Source of the DNA: an uncultured Bacteroidales bacterium
GTDB taxonomy: Bacteria; Bacteroidota; Bacteroidia; Bacteroidales; FEN-979
Assembly: GCA_903875045.1 (NCBI GenBank)
Contig: CAIQUS010000157.1
Span: 1 to 64,000 of the forward strand
Length of the DNA stretch: 64,000 bases
Direction of reading: 5' to 3'
Below are positions 1 to 7,837 of the stretch, in pieces. The notes below the pieces were generated by a model. The model worked only from the letters and a program-made list of their open reading frames with translations, searched no databases and had not been told where the DNA came from. The number at the start of each line of letters is the position of its first letter. Positions within the stretch are counted from its first letter, which is position 1. The position numbers and the translations under genes were made by a program.

Positions 1-141
1 AACCGCAAAGAACACAAAGAAACCGCAAAGGGCCGCAGAGATAACTCGCAGATAATTATAACTTTGCGAAACTCTGCGAAAAAACTCTGCGGCCCTCTGC
101 GGTTATATTATTTGTTAGCAGACTTTTCGGAGTGCCCTCAA
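1..141. repeat. MITE-like palindromic element, copy 1 (cut by window edge)
   Basis: This stretch is nearly identical to 15565-15705. It has a long imperfect inverted repeat built from CCGCAAAG / CCGCAGAG words and their complements CTTTGCG / CTCTGCGG. It ends in GACTTTTCGGAGTGCCCTCAA at 121-141, the same terminal sequence that bounds the copies at 15509-15705 and 35379-35508. The left end lies outside the window. No protein is encoded. Confidence 0.75.
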
Positions 142-268
142 AGTTACCTGTTCAGACAACAAATACCAAATTTATTTTGTGATTTTAGTTGGAAACGTCT
201 TCAGGAAAGGGCAGGGGTGATTAGAATTCATTATCCGGTTTCTTGAAAATGTTTACTTTTACAAATTG

Positions 269-276
269 AATCTTTG
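269..276 (+). promoter_or_regulatory. Candidate -7 box for the polyprenyl synthase gene
   Basis: AATCTTTG differs at one position from the Bacteroidetes -7 consensus TAnnTTTG. With the usual 5-7 nt to the transcription start, transcription would begin at about 281-283, on top of a TTG codon at 283. The box overlaps the first TTG at 274, so translation probably starts downstream of it. Confidence 0.4.
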
Positions 277-1257
277 CTCCCCTTGATATCGCTGAACGAA
301 ATAAAAGCGCCCATCGCGCAACACATTGAGGTTTTTGAAGGAAAATTCAGGGCTTCCATGAAGAGTTCCGTCCCTTTGCTTGATACCATCACCCGGTATA
401 TCATCAAACGGAAAGGCAAGCAGATGCGCCCGATGTTTGTTTTCCTGTCGGCCGGGTTGTGTGGCACCGTCAACGAAAGTACCTACAGGGCAGCCTCGCT
501 CATTGAACTTTTGCACACAGCCACCCTGGTTCATGATGATGTGGTAGATGATTCCAATCTGCGCCGGGGTTTCTTTTCACTCAATGCCCTGTGGAAGAAT
601 AAAATAGCGGTGCTGGTAGGTGATTATCTTTTGTCGAGCGGGTTGCTATTGGCTTTGGAGCAGGATGAATTTAAACTGCTGAAGATCGTATCCAATGCAG
701 TGCGTGAAATGAGTGAAGGGGAATTGTTGCAGATTGAAAAAGCGCGGAAACTCGACATCCAGGAAAATATCTATTTTGAGATCATTCGTAAAAAAACAGC
801 CACACTCATTGCCTCCTGCTGTGCATGTGGCGCATCATCGGTCAATGTTTCTGAGGAACAGATCAAATCAATGTGGGCTTTTGGCGAATACGCGGGCATC
901 GCTTTCCAGATCAAAGACGACCTGTTTGATTACGAACGCAACAATGCCACCGGCAAGCCAAATGGCACCGACATTCGCGATCAGAAAATGACATTACCAC
1001 TGATTTACCTGCTGAACCATTCAGGATCTATTGAAAAGCGCTGGATTGTGAATACTGTCAAAAATCACCACAACGATGCTGAAAAGGTCACAAAGCTGAT
1101 TGACAAGGTGGTTGAGCGCGGCGGAATTGCCTATGCCCGTGAAAAAATGCTCGAATACCGGCAGAAGTCACTGGATATTCTACAATCATTCCCCGACAAC
1201 GAATACAGAAAATCATTGGAACTGTTGGTTTTGTTCACCACCGAACGAACAACCTGA
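274..1257 (+). CDS. ispB: All-trans polyprenyl diphosphate synthase
   Basis: Trans-isoprenyl diphosphate synthase, which adds isopentenyl diphosphate units to an allylic primer to make the long side chain of menaquinone. Both Asp-rich metal-binding motifs are visible: DDVVD at residues 88-92 and DDLFD at 215-219. The KGKQMRP substrate-binding segment is near residue 47. The length (about 325 aa) fits the octaprenyl/solanesyl synthase group; chain length cannot be read from sequence alone. The frame has no early ATG. The candidate starts are TTG at 274 and TTG at 283; the second is favoured because a -7-like box overlaps the first. The gene converges on the histidine kinase gene, with three hairpins between them. 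Confidence 0.9.
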   Translation: MLPLISLNEIKAPIAQHIEVFEGKFRASMKSSVPLLDTITRYIIKRKGKQMRPMFVFLSAGLCGTVNESTYRAASLIELLHTATLVHDDVVDDSNLRRGFFSLNALWKNKIAVLVGDYLLSSGLLLALEQDEFKLLKIVSNAVREMSEGELLQIEKARKLDIQENIYFEIIRKKTATLIASCCACGASSVNVSEEQIKSMWAFGEYAGIAFQIKDDLFDYERNNATGKPNGTDIRDQKMTLPLIYLLNHSGSIEKRWIVNTVKNHHNDAEKVTKLIDKVVERGGIAYAREKMLEYRQKSLDILQSFPDNEYRKSLELLVLFTTERTT

Positions 1258-1261
1258 GCAT

Positions 1262-1405
1262 CTATCTATTGCCGTCAGCTTCAGCTGACGGACACCAGGG
1301 AATAATCAGCTGCTATCTATTGCCGTCAGCTTCAGCTGACGGACAGCAGACAGACAACCTGAACAAATTCCACTGCTATCTATTGCCGTCAGCTTCAGCT
1401 GACGG
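1262..1405. repeat. Three copies of a 30-bp REP-like palindrome
   Basis: Copies lie at 1262-1291, 1313-1342 and 1376-1405. Each is CTATCTATTG followed by the perfect hairpin CCGTCAGCTTCAGCTGACGG (the two share one G). Spacers of 21 and 33 bp are unrelated. The array sits between convergent genes, so it may act as a two-way transcription stop or mRNA stabiliser. It could equally be a passive REP/MITE cluster. Confidence 0.85.
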
Positions 1406-1413
1406 CTCAGGGA

Positions 1414-2472
1414 TCAGGCTTTCTTCAGCGTAAATCCGAAAGTTGTTCCCACCCCGATGGCACTGCGTACATTGATCGTTTGCTGGTGTGCTTCCACAAT
1501 ATGTTTGACGATAGCCAGCCCAAGCCCCTTCCCTTTTTTTGTAGCCAGCCTCCCCCGGTCGGTACGGTAAAAACGTTCAAATACCCTCACCAGGTCGGTC
1601 GTGCCGATCCCGATCCCGTTGTCGGTTATTTCGGTGAGGATATTTTCATCCATATCGAAAAAAGTTATCTTGGTCTTTCCGTTTTCCCGGTTGCCGTACC
1701 GGATGGAATTGTCGATGATGTTGGTAAGCACCTGCCTGATTTTGTCTTTATCGCCCTCTACCATCACTGGCTTTCCCGGATCATTTATAACCAGTTGAAT
1801 TTCATGTTTGCGGGCCTTCATCTCCAGCAGTTCTGTAACTTCCCGGGAAAGGCTGAAAATATCGAAACGGGTGATTTTCAGTTTCAACTGGCCCGATTCA
1901 AGCTGTGATATCTCATCAAGGTCTTCCAGGATTTTCACCAGCCGTTCGATGCTTTTTTCAGTTCTCTTCAGGTATTCCCTGTTGACCATGGGATCTTCGA
2001 GCCCGCCATCCAGCAGGGTGGAAACATATCCCTGGATATTGAACAGGGGTGTTTTCAGTTCATGTGATACATTGCCGATGAAATCTCGGCGGTACTGCTC
2101 CAGCCGTTTGAGTTGCTCAATTTCCCGCTGCTTTTCCAATTCCCAGTTTTCAACTTCCTCCTGCACATGGTCAATGATGTTGCTGGCCGGCTGGGGGGAG
2201 GGCTGCCCTTTTTTGCCAACCTTTACCAGGTGGATCGATTTATAGATCAGCCGGATTTTGCTGTAGATGAATTTCTCAAGGGTAAGAAGAAATATGGAAT
2301 AAGCGATGGAAAAAATCAAAGCCGTGCTGATGATCAGTGCCAGAAAAGTATAGAAATGGGTGAAGGCATTTTCAAAAATGATGCCAACGGAAAGCAAAAA
2401 CAGGATGGTATATGCCCCGGCGATGATCCCGGCATTCAGCAAGGCAAGGTTTTTCGGTTCATGGAACTTCAT
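1414..2472 (-). CDS. PhoR-like membrane sensor histidine kinase
   Basis: Sensor kinase of a two-component pair. Two membrane helices lie at about residues 9-32 and 41-65 with almost no periplasmic loop, followed by a coiled-coil linker (about 100-125). The HisKA domain has NVSHELKTPL with phospho-acceptor His137. The HATPase_c domain shows the N box (NIIDNSIRYG), G1 (DNGIGI) and G2 (KGKGLGLAIVKH). There is no recognisable HAMP, PAS or large sensor domain, so the input is probably intramembrane or protein-mediated. The start codon overlaps the stop of the upstream response regulator gene (ATGA), so the two are translationally coupled. The layout resembles PhoR/PhoB pairs, but the sequence does not show the signal. 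Confidence 0.9.
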   Translation of the reverse strand: MKFHEPKNLALLNAGIIAGAYTILFLLSVGIIFENAFTHFYTFLALIISTALIFSIAYSIFLLTLEKFIYSKIRLIYKSIHLVKVGKKGQPSPQPASNIIDHVQEEVENWELEKQREIEQLKRLEQYRRDFIGNVSHELKTPLFNIQGYVSTLLDGGLEDPMVNREYLKRTEKSIERLVKILEDLDEISQLESGQLKLKITRFDIFSLSREVTELLEMKARKHEIQLVINDPGKPVMVEGDKDKIRQVLTNIIDNSIRYGNRENGKTKITFFDMDENILTEITDNGIGIGTTDLVRVFERFYRTDRGRLATKKGKGLGLAIVKHIVEAHQQTINVRSAIGVGTTFGFTLKKA

Positions 2473-3155
2473 CCCTCATCGAATTTATATCCCACACCTT
2501 TGATGGTTTTAATGCTGTCGATCCCAAGCTTTTCACGGATCCGGCGGATGTGTACATCAATCGTACGGTCGCCCACCACCACATTTTCACCCCACACATT
2601 TGAAAAAATATCTTCACGGGTTACCACTCTGTCGGGGCGGGAAACCAGAAATTGCAGAAGTTCGAACTCCTTGCGTGCCAGGGTAATCTCCTCATGACCA
2701 ATCAACACCGCATAACGGTTTTTATCGATCGTAAAACCTTTGAGGGTGATGATGTTGCTCTCCTCGGGCACCTCTTTGTACCTTCTCAGCAAAGCCTGGA
2801 TCCGGCTGACAAACAACTTGGGTTTGATGGGTTTGGTAATATAATCATCTGCCCCTGCTTCAAAACCTGCGATCTGGGAATAGTCTTCTCCGCGCGCAGT
2901 GAGAAAAGCGATCAGTGTACCTGCCAGTTCAGGGATTTTCCTGATTTCGGTGCATGCCTCCATGCCGTCCATCACCGGCATCATCACATCGAGGATGACG
3001 AGTTGGGGCTTGTGTTCCATTGCCAATTTCAAAGCTTTCTGCCCGTTCTTGGCCTTCAATACCTTGTAACCCTCTTTCTCGAGGTTATATCCCAGGAATT
3101 CAAGGATATCTGGTTCATCGTCTGCCAGCAGGATGGTGATTTTATCAGGCTCCAT
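2469..3155 (-). CDS. OmpR/PhoB-family response regulator
   Basis: DNA-binding partner of the adjacent kinase. The receiver domain has the acidic pair DDE near residue 12, phospho-acceptor Asp56 in VILDVMMP and the conserved Lys in ITKPIK. A winged-helix DNA-binding domain follows, with the typical TREDIFSNVWGE and RTIDVHIRRIREKLG segments. The open frame extends further upstream, but the start at 3155 (MEPDKITIL) fits the family length (228 aa) and lies about 15 nt after a plausible transcription start from TACCTTTA at 3176-3183 on this strand. The gene is transcribed divergently from the outer-membrane protein gene at 3234, which may be a target (inference). Confidence 0.92.
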   Translation of the reverse strand: MEPDKITILLADDEPDILEFLGYNLEKEGYKVLKAKNGQKALKLAMEHKPQLVILDVMMPVMDGMEACTEIRKIPELAGTLIAFLTARGEDYSQIAGFEAGADDYITKPIKPKLFVSRIQALLRRYKEVPEESNIITLKGFTIDKNRYAVLIGHEEITLARKEFELLQFLVSRPDRVVTREDIFSNVWGENVVVGDRTIDVHIRRIREKLGIDSIKTIKGVGYKFDEG

Positions 3156-3175
3156 GTTTTGCGTTATATGGGGTG

Positions 3176-3219
3176 TAAAGGTAGCAGTTTTTTTTGCGGG
3201 AAAGATTTTCATACTTTTA
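3176..3219. promoter_or_regulatory. Divergent promoter region between response regulator and barrel gene
   Basis: The 78-bp gap holds TACCTTTA (minus strand, 3176-3183) and TACTTTTA (plus strand, 3212-3219). Each is one base off TAnnTTTG and is correctly oriented for the gene it faces. Such a short shared region would allow the regulator to control both directions. Confidence 0.45.
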
Positions 3220-3233
3220 TAGAAAATTTCCGG

Positions 3234-3857
3234 ATGAAAAAAATCGCATGGCTGTTTATATTTTGTCTGCCAATTGCAGGATTCGCTCAAACTTTTAATG
3301 GAGGTATTCTGGCGGGAGGCCTCATCAGCCAGGTTGACGGGGATACCTGGGATGGTTATCATAAAGTCGGATACCTGGCCGGGGGCTTCGTTGGTTTACG
3401 TTTGTCGCCTCATTCATCCTTTCAGCTGGAGATGGAATATATTCAGAAAGGAAGCAGGCATAATCCTGATCCGGAGAACTCGTCTGATCAGTTGTATTTG
3501 CTCCGTCTGCATTACCTGGAACTCCCGCTGTTGTATCAGTATACCTTTGCCGGCAGATTTTCCCTTGAAGCCGGTCCGGCTGCGGATGTGCTTTTAGGAT
3601 ACCATGAAGAACAGGACGGCATTTCTGATCCGCCGACCGAACCTGTGCGGAATGTGACCCTGAGTGGTATTTTTGGGGCCTCAGTATACATAACGGACCA
3701 TCTGAAAGCTAATTTGCGCTTTAATTACTCTCTTATTTCCCTCCGGAACAGTTCTGCTCCTTACCCGCAAGCTTACCGGAAAATATTTTTCGAATACGGA
3801 CAGTACAACAATGTAATCTCACTATCCCTGTCATGGAATTTCAAACCCCGGTCTTAA
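3234..3857 (+). CDS. PorT-like outer-membrane beta-barrel protein
   Basis: A 207-aa protein with a clear signal peptide (MKKIAWLFIFCLPIAGFAQ, cleavage after residue 19). Alternating amphipathic strands follow (GGILAGGLISQVDGD, LQLEMEY-type, LRLHYLELPLLYQY). This is the pattern of the Bacteroidetes outer-membrane beta-barrel family (PF13568/PorT type), which has roughly eight strands. The start at 3234 is chosen because the signal peptide begins there, although the frame is open further upstream. The function is unknown; members range from T9SS parts to structural barrels. The next gene, ubiX, follows after 25 bp and may be cotranscribed. Confidence 0.8.
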   Translation: MKKIAWLFIFCLPIAGFAQTFNGGILAGGLISQVDGDTWDGYHKVGYLAGGFVGLRLSPHSSFQLEMEYIQKGSRHNPDPENSSDQLYLLRLHYLELPLLYQYTFAGRFSLEAGPAADVLLGYHEEQDGISDPPTEPVRNVTLSGIFGASVYITDHLKANLRFNYSLISLRNSSAPYPQAYRKIFFEYGQYNNVISLSLSWNFKPRS

Positions 3858-3882
3858 GCCCGGGGGCCTCAACCCAAGTAAA

Positions 3883-4473
3883 ATGTCAACACAAAAGCTC
3901 ATCCTCGGAATCACAGGTGCCAGCGGCGCCATTTACGGAAAAATGTTATTGGAACGCTTGCAGGGCTTATCTGATCAGATAGAAACCTGTGGAGTCATTT
4001 TTTCCGAAAATGCCAAAGCCGTGTGGAAATTTGAATTGAATGAAGATCCCGGAGAGGTATACCACGGTGAGCAATCGGGAAAGATGAAATTTTACAAGCC
4101 TGATAATTTTTTCGCACCCATGGCATCCGGCTCGGCCGGCTATGATGTTATGATTGTTTGTCCCTGTACCATGGGAACCCTGGGAAGAATTGCTTCAGGG
4201 GTCTCCTCCGACCTGCTTACACGCGCCGCCGATGTCATGCTGAAAGAGCGGAAAAAACTGATCCTCGTGCCCCGTGAAGCACCCTTCAGCCTGATCCACC
4301 TCCGGAACATGGAACTACTTACCGAAGCCGGTGCCATCATCTGCCCGGCATCCCCATCCTTTTACAGTAAACCGGCTACCATCGCGGAATTAGCCCTGAC
4401 CGTGGTCGACAGGGTATTGAGCCTGGCCGGATTTCATTTGGAAACATATACCTGGGGGGCACCATCTCTGTGA
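3883..4473 (+). CDS. ubiX: UbiX-family flavin prenyltransferase
   Basis: Makes prenylated FMN, the cofactor of UbiD-type decarboxylases, by joining a dimethylallyl group to reduced FMN. The N-terminal GITGASGAIYGK is the family's flavin-binding signature. The later PCTMGTLGRIASG and VPREAPFS segments are also characteristic, and 196 aa is the normal length. In this lineage the product would serve menaquinone biosynthesis or aromatic acid decarboxylation. No ubiD gene lies in the window. The gene converges on queG, with a perfect palindrome between them. Confidence 0.93.
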   Translation: MSTQKLILGITGASGAIYGKMLLERLQGLSDQIETCGVIFSENAKAVWKFELNEDPGEVYHGEQSGKMKFYKPDNFFAPMASGSAGYDVMIVCPCTMGTLGRIASGVSSDLLTRAADVMLKERKKLILVPREAPFSLIHLRNMELLTEAGAIICPASPSFYSKPATIAELALTVVDRVLSLAGFHLETYTWGAPSL

Positions 4474-4493
4474 CGATTGATCTCTGGTTCAGG

Positions 4494-4515
4494 GAGACGT
4501 TGCATGCAACGTCTC
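4494..4515. terminator. 22-bp perfect palindrome between convergent ubiX and queG
   Basis: The half-site GAGACGTTGCA is followed directly by its exact complement, and the last base belongs to the queG stop codon (4515-4517). There is no T-tract on either side, so it is not a classical intrinsic terminator. It may be a REP-like element used as a convergent-gene boundary. Confidence 0.5.
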
Positions 4516-5435
4516 TACGGCATATTACGTTTAAGTATTTGATAACCAATCCTTTTAATCGCCGAATCCCGGAATATCCGGTTGAAATCCTGTTCAGGTA
4601 AGGTCAGCCAGTCTTTTTTTCGCAGGTGTCTCCATGATTCGGAAGGAATGAATTCAGCAACAGAATGGGGGCTGGCAAGGCGATTGAAAGGACAAACATC
4701 CTGACAAATATCGCAGCCATAAATCCGGTTGTTGAATTTATTTTTTATTTCACCGGGGATTTCCTCCCTGTTTTCGATGGTCAGGTATGAAATACACCGG
4801 CCAATGTTGAGTTGGTATGGTGTATCGAGAGCACCTGTCGGACAGGCAGTTACGCAATTGTGGCATGTCCCGCAGTGGTCGGTTTCGGAAGTGTCAGGTT
4901 CAAGTTCCAGATCGGTATAAATGATACCGATAAAATAGAAAGAACCTGCAGATTTGTTGATGATGAGGGTGTTTTTTCCCTGCCAGCCCACGCCGCATCT
5001 TTGCGCCCATGCTTTTTCGGCCACAACCCCCGAATCTGCGAAAGCCTTTACCTGAAGATCGCCAAAGGCTGATTTCATGAAATTGATCAACTCCTTCATG
5101 CGGTTCTTCATAACCACATGATAATCGTTCCCATAAGCATACCTGGAGATGATGAAATTGTCTTCTTCGGGGATGGTTTCCTGTGGGAAATAGTTCATCA
5201 TCAGCGCGATAACCGATTTGGTGCCCTCCAGTACCAGTTCAGGATGGAGCCGTTTTTCGAAATAGGTTTCGAGGTATTTCAGGCCGGCATGGCCTTTCCG
5301 TCCGATAAAATCTGAATAAAATGGCCGTAATTCTTCAAGGGTATCATTCCGCGCAACCCCGCAATGTGAAAACCCCAGTCGCATGGCTTCATGGCGAATA
5401 ATCTCTTTTAACTCTTCAGAACTCTTTCCCCCCAC
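4515..5435 (-). CDS. queG: Epoxyqueuosine reductase
   Basis: Cobalamin- and iron-sulfur-dependent enzyme for the last step of queuosine tRNA modification (epoxyqueuosine to queuosine). The ferredoxin-like domain shows Cys188-xx-Cys191-xx-Cys194-xxx-Cys198 and Cys241-xx-Cys244-xxx-Cys248 for two [4Fe-4S] clusters. ADSGVVAEKAWA (near residue 133) is the conserved active-site region with the catalytic Asp. The length (306 aa) is normal. The reading begins with GTG at 5435. ruvB lies 17 bp upstream on the same strand, so the two form a likely operon. Confidence 0.93.
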   Translation of the reverse strand: MGGKSSEELKEIIRHEAMRLGFSHCGVARNDTLEELRPFYSDFIGRKGHAGLKYLETYFEKRLHPELVLEGTKSVIALMMNYFPQETIPEEDNFIISRYAYGNDYHVVMKNRMKELINFMKSAFGDLQVKAFADSGVVAEKAWAQRCGVGWQGKNTLIINKSAGSFYFIGIIYTDLELEPDTSETDHCGTCHNCVTACPTGALDTPYQLNIGRCISYLTIENREEIPGEIKNKFNNRIYGCDICQDVCPFNRLASPHSVAEFIPSESWRHLRKKDWLTLPEQDFNRIFRDSAIKRIGYQILKRNMP

Positions 5436-5452
5436 AATTCAATTTTCAATTC

Positions 5453-6475
5453 TCAAAACAACGTTTCCTGTGTCCCGATCTTTATCTTCCCGAGATGTTT
5501 GTATGCCAGCTCCGTCACCTCCCGCCCACGCGGAGTGCGCATGAGGTAGCCCTCCTGTATGAGAAAAGGCTCATATACCTCTTCAATGGTGCCTGAATCC
5601 TCAGAAACAGCGGTTGCAATGGTGCCAAGACCAACGGGACCGCCTTTGAATTTTTCGATAATTGTGACAAGTATCTTGTTATCCATTTCATCCAGGCCGT
5701 GCTTATCCACGTTCAAAGCGCCAAGTGCATACTGACTGATTTGAATATCAATGTTCCCATCGCCTTTGATCTGGGCAAAATCGCGGACACGCCGCAACAA
5801 AAGGTTGGCAATGCGGGGTGTTCCACGGCTTCGCCGCGCAATTTCAGAAGTGGCGGGGTGGTTGATGGGAACCCCGAGGATTTCAGCGGAACGGTGGATG
5901 ATTTTTTCGAGTGTTTCGGCTTTATAATAGTTTAACCGCGAATTGATCCCAAACCGTGAGCGGAGCGGGGCGGTGAGCAACCCTGAACGTGTGGTGGCGC
6001 CGACCAACGTGAAGGGGTTGAGTTTGATTTGGATACTCCGCGCATTTGGACCGGTTTCGAGCATGATGTCGATCTTATAATCTTCCATGGCCGAATAGAG
6101 ATACTCCTCCACCACCGGTGATAAACGATGGATTTCATCGATAAATAACACATCATTGGGTTCAAGCCCCGTGAGCAAACCGGCCAGATCGCCGGGCTTG
6201 TCGAGTACCGGGCCTGAGGTCACACGCATGTTTACATTCAGTTCATTTGCGATAATATGCGCCAGGGTTGTTTTTCCCAAACCCGGGGGGCCGTGCAGCA
6301 AAACATGATCGAGGGCTTCACCGCGTTGTTTGGCCGCCTGCACGAATATTTTCAGGTTCTCAACAATGGCATCCTGGCCCGAAAATTCTATAAAGCCCCC
6401 CGGGCGAAGGGTTTTTTCAATCTCTTTTTCAGCAGGATTTAATAATTTACCGGTAGGATCCAGATTTTCATTCAT
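5453..6475 (-). CDS. ruvB: Holliday junction branch migration ATPase RuvB
   Basis: Hexameric AAA+ motor that drives branch migration with RuvA. Walker [10 protein letters not shown] is near residue 63, Walker B LFIDEIHR near 112, sensor 1 is GATTRSG, and the arginine-finger region is LRSRFG. The C-terminal winged helix ends with [20 protein letters not shown] at 6481 is also in frame. The ATG at 6475 is chosen because a perfect TAnnTTTG box (6481-6488) overlaps that GTG. This places the transcription start at or next to the ATG, so the mRNA may be leaderless. Confidence 0.96.
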   Translation of the reverse strand: MNENLDPTGKLLNPAEKEIEKTLRPGGFIEFSGQDAIVENLKIFVQAAKQRGEALDHVLLHGPPGLGKTTLAHIIANELNVNMRVTSGPVLDKPGDLAGLLTGLEPNDVLFIDEIHRLSPVVEEYLYSAMEDYKIDIMLETGPNARSIQIKLNPFTLVGATTRSGLLTAPLRSRFGINSRLNYYKAETLEKIIHRSAEILGVPINHPATSEIARRSRGTPRIANLLLRRVRDFAQIKGDGNIDIQISQYALGALNVDKHGLDEMDNKILVTIIEKFKGGPVGLGTIATAVSEDSGTIEEVYEPFLIQEGYLMRTPRGREVTELAYKHLGKIKIGTQETLF

Positions 6476-6480
6476 CTGCA

Positions 6481-6488
6481 CAAAAGTA
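6481..6488 (-). promoter_or_regulatory. -7 promoter box of ruvB-queG
   Basis: TACTTTTG on the minus strand matches TAnnTTTG exactly and ends 6 nt before the ruvB ATG. The expected start of transcription therefore coincides with the start codon. Confidence 0.6.
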
Positions 6489-6558
6489 AATTATTTTTGT
6501 AAAATCCGATTGTAAAAAAAAATGCCTATTTTTACAGTATTAATTAAATCTGCTCAAC

Positions 6559-7401
6559 ATGCATCCCATTATTGTAGCCGTCGATTTTTCAAACACTTCC
6601 ATCCGCGCTCTGGAATATGCGATATCCATGGCAAATAAAATGAAATCGGATATTCACCTGGTATGGGTTGATAAAGTGAGTTCGCAGGAATCGGTTTATC
6701 CTGATACTTCCAATGAAAGCAGGAACACTGCCAAAAAGCGGTTTGATGAACTTATTGAGGTTTACAGTCAAAAGCTTGTTAAAGGAATTTCACTCGATTA
6801 TAAATTGAAAAAGGGGAGGATTTACCGGGAAGTTGACAACATGGCACGACTCCTTGAAGCTGAACTGATCGTAACAGGTGCGCATGGCATTTCGGGATAT
6901 GAAGAGTATTGGATCGGCAGCAATGCCTACAAAATCGTATCCTATGCCTCAAGTCCGGTGATAACTGTCCGCCACGATTTTCCTATCCGAAAGAAAATTG
7001 AACGGATCCTTGTACCGATGGATGGCTCCCCTGAAACTTTGCAAAAAATCCCATTTGTTTTAAAACTGGCTACCCTGTTTAAATCAGAGGTGCATCTTGT
7101 AACCACACATAACAGCCATTTAAAATCCATTCAGCGGATTACTGAAAAACTAGCCAAAACGGCACTTGACTTTTTGCAAAAACATCAGGTTACCCTTATA
7201 GAAGACAGTATTGTGGCAAATGACCTGACGAAAGCTGTTTTGAACTATGCCGAAAAGGTCAACGCCGACCTCATTGCCATGATGACCGAACAGGAAACGC
7301 CGGTCAACATCCTGCTTGGGGCACAGGCGCAGCAACTCATCAACCAATCACCCATCCCGGTACTAAGCATTCATCCACAGGAAAATTTCAGTTTGGTTTA
7401 A
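6559..7401 (+). CDS. Tandem-domain universal stress protein (first copy)
   Basis: Two UspA-like domains in one 280-aa cytoplasmic protein. The first (about 1-138) has the AVDFS nucleotide-binding start and the ATP-binding signature GAHG...GSNAYKIV (G-x2-G-x9-G-S). The second (about 150-275) starts RILVPMDGSPE but lacks the clear Gly-rich loop, so only one site probably binds ATP. The role is in stress or energy-state response; the exact function is unknown. It starts a tight three-gene operon (gaps 2 and 14 bp) with a SPOR protein and a second USP of the same architecture. Confidence 0.88.
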   Translation: MHPIIVAVDFSNTSIRALEYAISMANKMKSDIHLVWVDKVSSQESVYPDTSNESRNTAKKRFDELIEVYSQKLVKGISLDYKLKKGRIYREVDNMARLLEAELIVTGAHGISGYEEYWIGSNAYKIVSYASSPVITVRHDFPIRKKIERILVPMDGSPETLQKIPFVLKLATLFKSEVHLVTTHNSHLKSIQRITEKLAKTALDFLQKHQVTLIEDSIVANDLTKAVLNYAEKVNADLIAMMTEQETPVNILLGAQAQQLINQSPIPVLSIHPQENFSLV

Positions 7402-7403
7402 TT

Positions 7404-7823
7404 ATGAAAATGCCGGTCTCATCGTTTTTGATCCTTTTGCTCCTGGTAAATGTAGTTTGCGCCCAGGAACGTGCTGCATCCGGCGGGGAAACAGAAATAA
7501 TTCAGGATTCGAGGGTTGATTTGCTGGTGAAGAAACACATTCAGATAAACCAGACCTTAAATACCACAGATGGGTTCAGAATACAAATATTTTCGGACTC
7601 CGGGAACAATTCAAAAACCAAAGCTCAATCTGTCCATGATGAATTTCAGGCAAGGTTTCCGGAAACGGCTGTTTATCTTACCTTTAAAACACCCAATTAC
7701 CGGATCAGAATCGGCGATTTCAGATCAAAACTAGATGCTCAGCGGTTTATGATCGGATTGACTTCAGATTACCCCAATGCCTTCATTGTTACTGTCCAGA
7801 TAAATTTATTCAAATCAAATTAA
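7404..7823 (+). CDS. Secreted SPOR-domain protein
   Basis: 139 aa with a signal peptide (MKMPVSSFLILLLLVNVVCAQ). A C-terminal SPOR domain (about residues 58-135) runs from DGFRIQIFSDSGNN through NYRIRIGDFRSKLDAQRFM. SPOR domains bind denuded peptidoglycan at division sites, so this is a periplasmic or cell-wall protein. It lies 2 bp after the first universal stress gene and 14 bp before the second, an unexpected placement between two cytoplasmic paralogs. Confidence 0.85.
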   Translation: MKMPVSSFLILLLLVNVVCAQERAASGGETEIIQDSRVDLLVKKHIQINQTLNTTDGFRIQIFSDSGNNSKTKAQSVHDEFQARFPETAVYLTFKTPNYRIRIGDFRSKLDAQRFMIGLTSDYPNAFIVTVQINLFKSN

Positions 7824-7837
7824 CAAAACCTAACGTT

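Noticed and set aside
2652-3233. Upstream extension of the barrel-protein frame over the response regulator gene
   Set aside because: It is antisense to a clear receiver/winged-helix gene. The signal peptide begins at 3234.
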